From Sandaracinaceae bacterium (GTDB taxonomy: Bacteria; Myxococcota_A; Polyangia; Polyangiales; Sandaracinaceae), in NCBI GenBank assembly GCA_025056955.1, contig JANWYL010000154.1:1-7407 (forward strand): 7,407 bases of DNA, read 5' to 3'. The notes under the pieces are model-generated. The model was not told where the DNA came from. It did not search any database and was given only the letters and a program-made list of their open reading frames with translations. The position numbers and the translations under genes were made by a program. Shown here in pieces: positions 5,214 through 7,407 of the stretch. The stretch's first letter is position 1. Each line of letters begins with the position of its first letter.

Positions 5214-6841
5214 TCGATCGACACAAAACCAAGGAGGGTCGAAAAGCCAATTGTGAACACTCCAATCGAGGTGCTTAGCCGAACTCCGAAATCAAAGGTG
5301 AGATCGATGGGGATGCCAGAGAGCCCTGAATATCCTGGGATGGGGCGGTAGAAGAGCTCAAAATCGCTAAGCAAATACACTCCTCCATTCAAGAAGAGCC
5401 AAAGGCCGCGCAGGTCTGAATCCCAGTGGAACAGTTCAATTTGGTATTCGATGTCGGCGCGCCCGGCGAGCTGGCCTGTGCGCTGTTCGGAGATCGCAGT
5501 TCGCAACAAATTGAGGGGCCCTCGCCGGTCGACGCTCATTTCGAGCATTCGGGAAGGAATGAGATCGGATAGGTCTGAGGCATAGAAGCGATAGAAAAAG
5601 GGTGTATCCCCAAGGGTGGCACCGGCATAGGCACCAAGGCGCAAGGTGTGGATCAAACCTGGAAGAGGAATCCAGTGCCGGGCCAATCCTTCTGCCCGAA
5701 AAAAGTCGTGGTCTGACCCGTAAAGGCGGCTTGCAAGTTGAACGCGAAGGTGAAGCAAGCTCCCCCGCTGCGCCAACACACTCGCATCGCGCTCGTCAAG
5801 GGTTAACGAGACATCAACAAAAGCAATCGCGCTAAGGCCTCGCTGGACGTGAAAATTGACGGGAACGATTTCTGTGCCTCGCACCTCGCTTGCAGCGTCT
5901 GGCATGGACAAGACCGAAATGGCTTCAAGGTGATAGGCGAGGCGCAGCCTCAAAAAGGGGCTTATCGATGTGCCTGTGCCCAGTGCTCCTCCACCGCGAA
6001 CATAGGAAACCACGGCAGCTCGCGCCGCTTCGCAGGGATCTGTGGGGCGGAGATCGGGGCAGCGCAAAGGAGTAACAAGCACGTCGTTATCGCCAAAATA
6101 TTCCTTCCCATTCAGAAAGAAGCCTGTAAGGGCCAGGCCCCACCGCGCATCGAAGATGTCGGGAGATTCGAAATGAAGGCGAGCACCTTGCTGAGCTTCA
6201 GAGAGAAGTATGGCCAAATTCAAAAGGTTGCCCGTTCCAATAAAGTTGGGATCGAAAAGGGTGATCCCAAGGTAAGGCATGAGCGGAGGAGGTGCCCTTG
6301 CGTCCATTCCTGATAACCCTTGGCTAATTCCAATGCCCAGTTGATCGATGCGGAAGGTGAAGTTTTCTTTGACTTCAACCACAAGAATGGCTTTGCCAGG
6401 GCTGCTTCCCCGCTCAAGCCATAGCCTCACCTCTGAGAAAAAACCGGTTCCAAGCAATTGATAGCGGCTTTGCTCTATCCTTTCATCATTTGCCAGGAAC
6501 ATATCACCTTCCTTGAGGGCAAGGTGACGGCGGATCACCCTTTCTTCCGTGCGTTGATTACCCAGCACGCGAATGCCCTCCAACCAATAAGAAATGGGTT
6601 GAACTCCCTTCTCTCTATCGCAAGGAGATTCGTCTTGTGATTCAGAAGTTCGATGGGTATGTCCTTCGATGTTTGGATGGCTCCAAGCCAAATCAGATGA
6701 AGGCGTATTGGGTGGGTCCTCTGGGCTATCCTCCTTTTCCTCGGCGGGGTGTGTAATGGTTGTGTCTTGGGTGTTGGCTCTCGAGATGGAAAAAAATAAA
6801 AGCAAGCTGCAAATCAACGCGATGGACAAGGTGCGTTGCAT
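5210..6841 (-). CDS. Omp85/BamA-superfamily outer-membrane protein with one POTRA domain
   Basis: This is a 543-residue protein using the ATG at 6841. The open frame extends further upstream, but that part overlaps the preceding gene and lacks a secretory N-terminus. From 6841 the product has a signal peptide (about 1-22, cleavage near SRA) and starts 14 nt after the previous stop, with GGAG directly abutting the ATG. Residues 25-78 are an acidic, proline-rich linker. Residues about 84-160 are a POTRA domain (GIRVLGNQRTEERVIRRHL, GFFSEVRLWL, VVEVKEN). Residues about 185-543 alternate in a beta-barrel pattern beginning LGITLFDPNFIGTGN. Family members insert or translocate outer-membrane proteins. 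With one POTRA it is not a canonical BamA and may be closer to TamA-like or specialised members. The C-terminus ends FVSIE rather than in an aromatic residue, and the conserved loop-6 VRGF/Y motif is not obvious. Confidence 0.88.
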   Translation of the reverse strand: MQRTLSIALICSLLLFFSISRANTQDTTITHPAEEKEDSPEDPPNTPSSDLAWSHPNIEGHTHRTSESQDESPCDREKGVQPISYWLEGIRVLGNQRTEERVIRRHLALKEGDMFLANDERIEQSRYQLLGTGFFSEVRLWLERGSSPGKAILVVEVKENFTFRIDQLGIGISQGLSGMDARAPPPLMPYLGITLFDPNFIGTGNLLNLAILLSEAQQGARLHFESPDIFDARWGLALTGFFLNGKEYFGDNDVLVTPLRCPDLRPTDPCEAARAAVVSYVRGGGALGTGTSISPFLRLRLAYHLEAISVLSMPDAASEVRGTEIVPVNFHVQRGLSAIAFVDVSLTLDERDASVLAQRGSLLHLRVQLASRLYGSDHDFFRAEGLARHWIPLPGLIHTLRLGAYAGATLGDTPFFYRFYASDLSDLIPSRMLEMSVDRRGPLNLLRTAISEQRTGQLAGRADIEYQIELFHWDSDLRGLWLFLNGGVYLLSDFELFYRPIPGYSGLSGIPIDLTFDFGVRLSTSIGVFTIGFSTLLGFVSIE

Positions 6842-6855
6842 CTCCGGCCAACCGC

Positions 6856-7407
6856 TTAGGAAATGATCAATCGGAGCAGGGCGATACCGCCCACCACCAT
6901 GGCAAAAGCAAACAAAATCAGCGCTGCCCATTGGGTTGGCTCAACCACTGCTTTGGCATTCTCCTCGTGGTTGTCCTCATGGTTGTTTTCAATGACATTT
7001 GGCGTTGGCTCTTTGGTATCTTGCGATTGAGATGGTGATTGTTTTGGCTGTTGTGGAGCTGATTCCGATTCAACCTTGTGGGTTGGATTGGGTGGTGTGG
7101 TATTCTTCTGAGGTGCCTTTGGGATAGTTGCTTCTTTTCCGTCAAGCCACATGACAGGGATTTTGGTGTTTCGGTTTTGTTTTTCTTGAGTGTTTTTTGG
7201 TTGCCTTTGGTGGGGGGCTGAAGCGAGCGAATGGCGCTTTGATTGCGAGCGCTCTTTGGCGGATATCACATCGACCAGGGCCATCTCCACGATGTTGAGG
7301 AGATTGGAAGGCCCTTCGAGAGGAGCGCTTTTGATTTGGCCGCGCACGCCACTGCGGGTGTAGCGAAGGGTTGGCTCGCGTTCATCTGCCTGGGTGTGAT
7401 GGGTTGA
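6856..7407 (-). CDS. Unknown protein with low-complexity linker and C-terminal membrane anchor (5' end outside window)
   Basis: The frame is open to the window edge, giving 183 visible residues. The first possible internal start, GTG at 7347, has no Shine-Dalgarno, so the gene probably begins outside. The visible N-terminal part (about 1-55) looks folded (LRYTRSGVRGQI, NLLNIVEMALVDVISAKE). Residues about 56-155 are low-complexity, rich in Pro, Gln, Asn, Lys, Ser and Glu, with a NNHEDNHEEN stretch. A single hydrophobic segment (about 160-182) ends the protein almost immediately, as in tail-anchored proteins. No family is recognised and no catalytic motif is visible. It lies 14 nt upstream of the Omp85-like gene, so it belongs to the same operon, and its flexible linker could tether a soluble domain to the membrane. 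Which side the soluble part faces cannot be decided. Confidence 0.75.
   Translation of the reverse strand, partial: STHHTQADEREPTLRYTRSGVRGQIKSAPLEGPSNLLNIVEMALVDVISAKERSQSKRHSLASAPHQRQPKNTQEKQNRNTKIPVMWLDGKEATIPKAPQKNTTPPNPTHKVESESAPQQPKQSPSQSQDTKEPTPNVIENNHEDNHEENAKAVVEPTQWAALILFAFAMVVGGIALLRLIIS

Noticed and set aside
6842..6931. N-terminal extension of the Omp85-like gene up to 6931
   Set aside because: The added 30 residues overlap the preceding gene and would bury the signal peptide; the ATG at 6841 directly precedes a typical secretory leader.

Overview
The window (about half G+C) looks like a chromosomal segment of a Gram-negative bacterium. It encodes an outer-membrane Omp85-type barrel, a signal-peptide-bearing periplasmic protein and a TlpA-like thioredoxin, next to core ribosomal protein genes. 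The combination of an NtrY-like kinase, a DUF4390-like periplasmic protein and a fused homocysteine methyltransferase/methylenetetrahydrofolate reductase suggests a deltaproteobacterial or Myxococcota-like lineage. That placement is an inference from gene content, not from a phylogeny.

Left part (1-438): the start of rplT (L20) and the complete rpmI (L35) lie on the minus strand, 12 nt apart. infC is not immediately upstream of rpmI. A 133-nt divergent gap separates rpmI from the next gene. It holds a short leader with three mutually complementary hexamers that could form two alternative hairpins around the rpmI ribosome binding site, a plausible autoregulatory leader.

Middle-left (439-2343): a large plus-strand gene encodes an N-terminal homocysteine S-methyltransferase domain fused to a C-terminal 5,10-methylenetetrahydrofolate reductase domain, so it joins one-carbon metabolism to methionine synthesis. 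A strong internal Shine-Dalgarno/ATG pair lies exactly at the domain junction and is followed by a 9-bp inverted repeat.

Right part (2377-7407): five minus-strand genes, convergent with the fusion gene, form a tight operon whose start lies outside the window. In transcription order they are: a 5'-truncated unknown protein with a low-complexity linker and a C-terminal membrane anchor; a single-POTRA Omp85-family outer-membrane protein; a secreted periplasmic protein (DUF4390-like, tentative); an NtrY-like membrane histidine kinase; and a TlpA-like thioredoxin. The second/third and third/fourth genes overlap by 4 bp. The kinase and thioredoxin share a reading frame, separated only by one TGA and 16 sense codons. 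The set spans outer membrane, periplasm and inner membrane and includes a sensor but no response regulator in view. It is the best candidate here for an undescribed envelope-sensing or outer-membrane biogenesis module. No tRNA, rRNA, CRISPR array or mobile element was seen.
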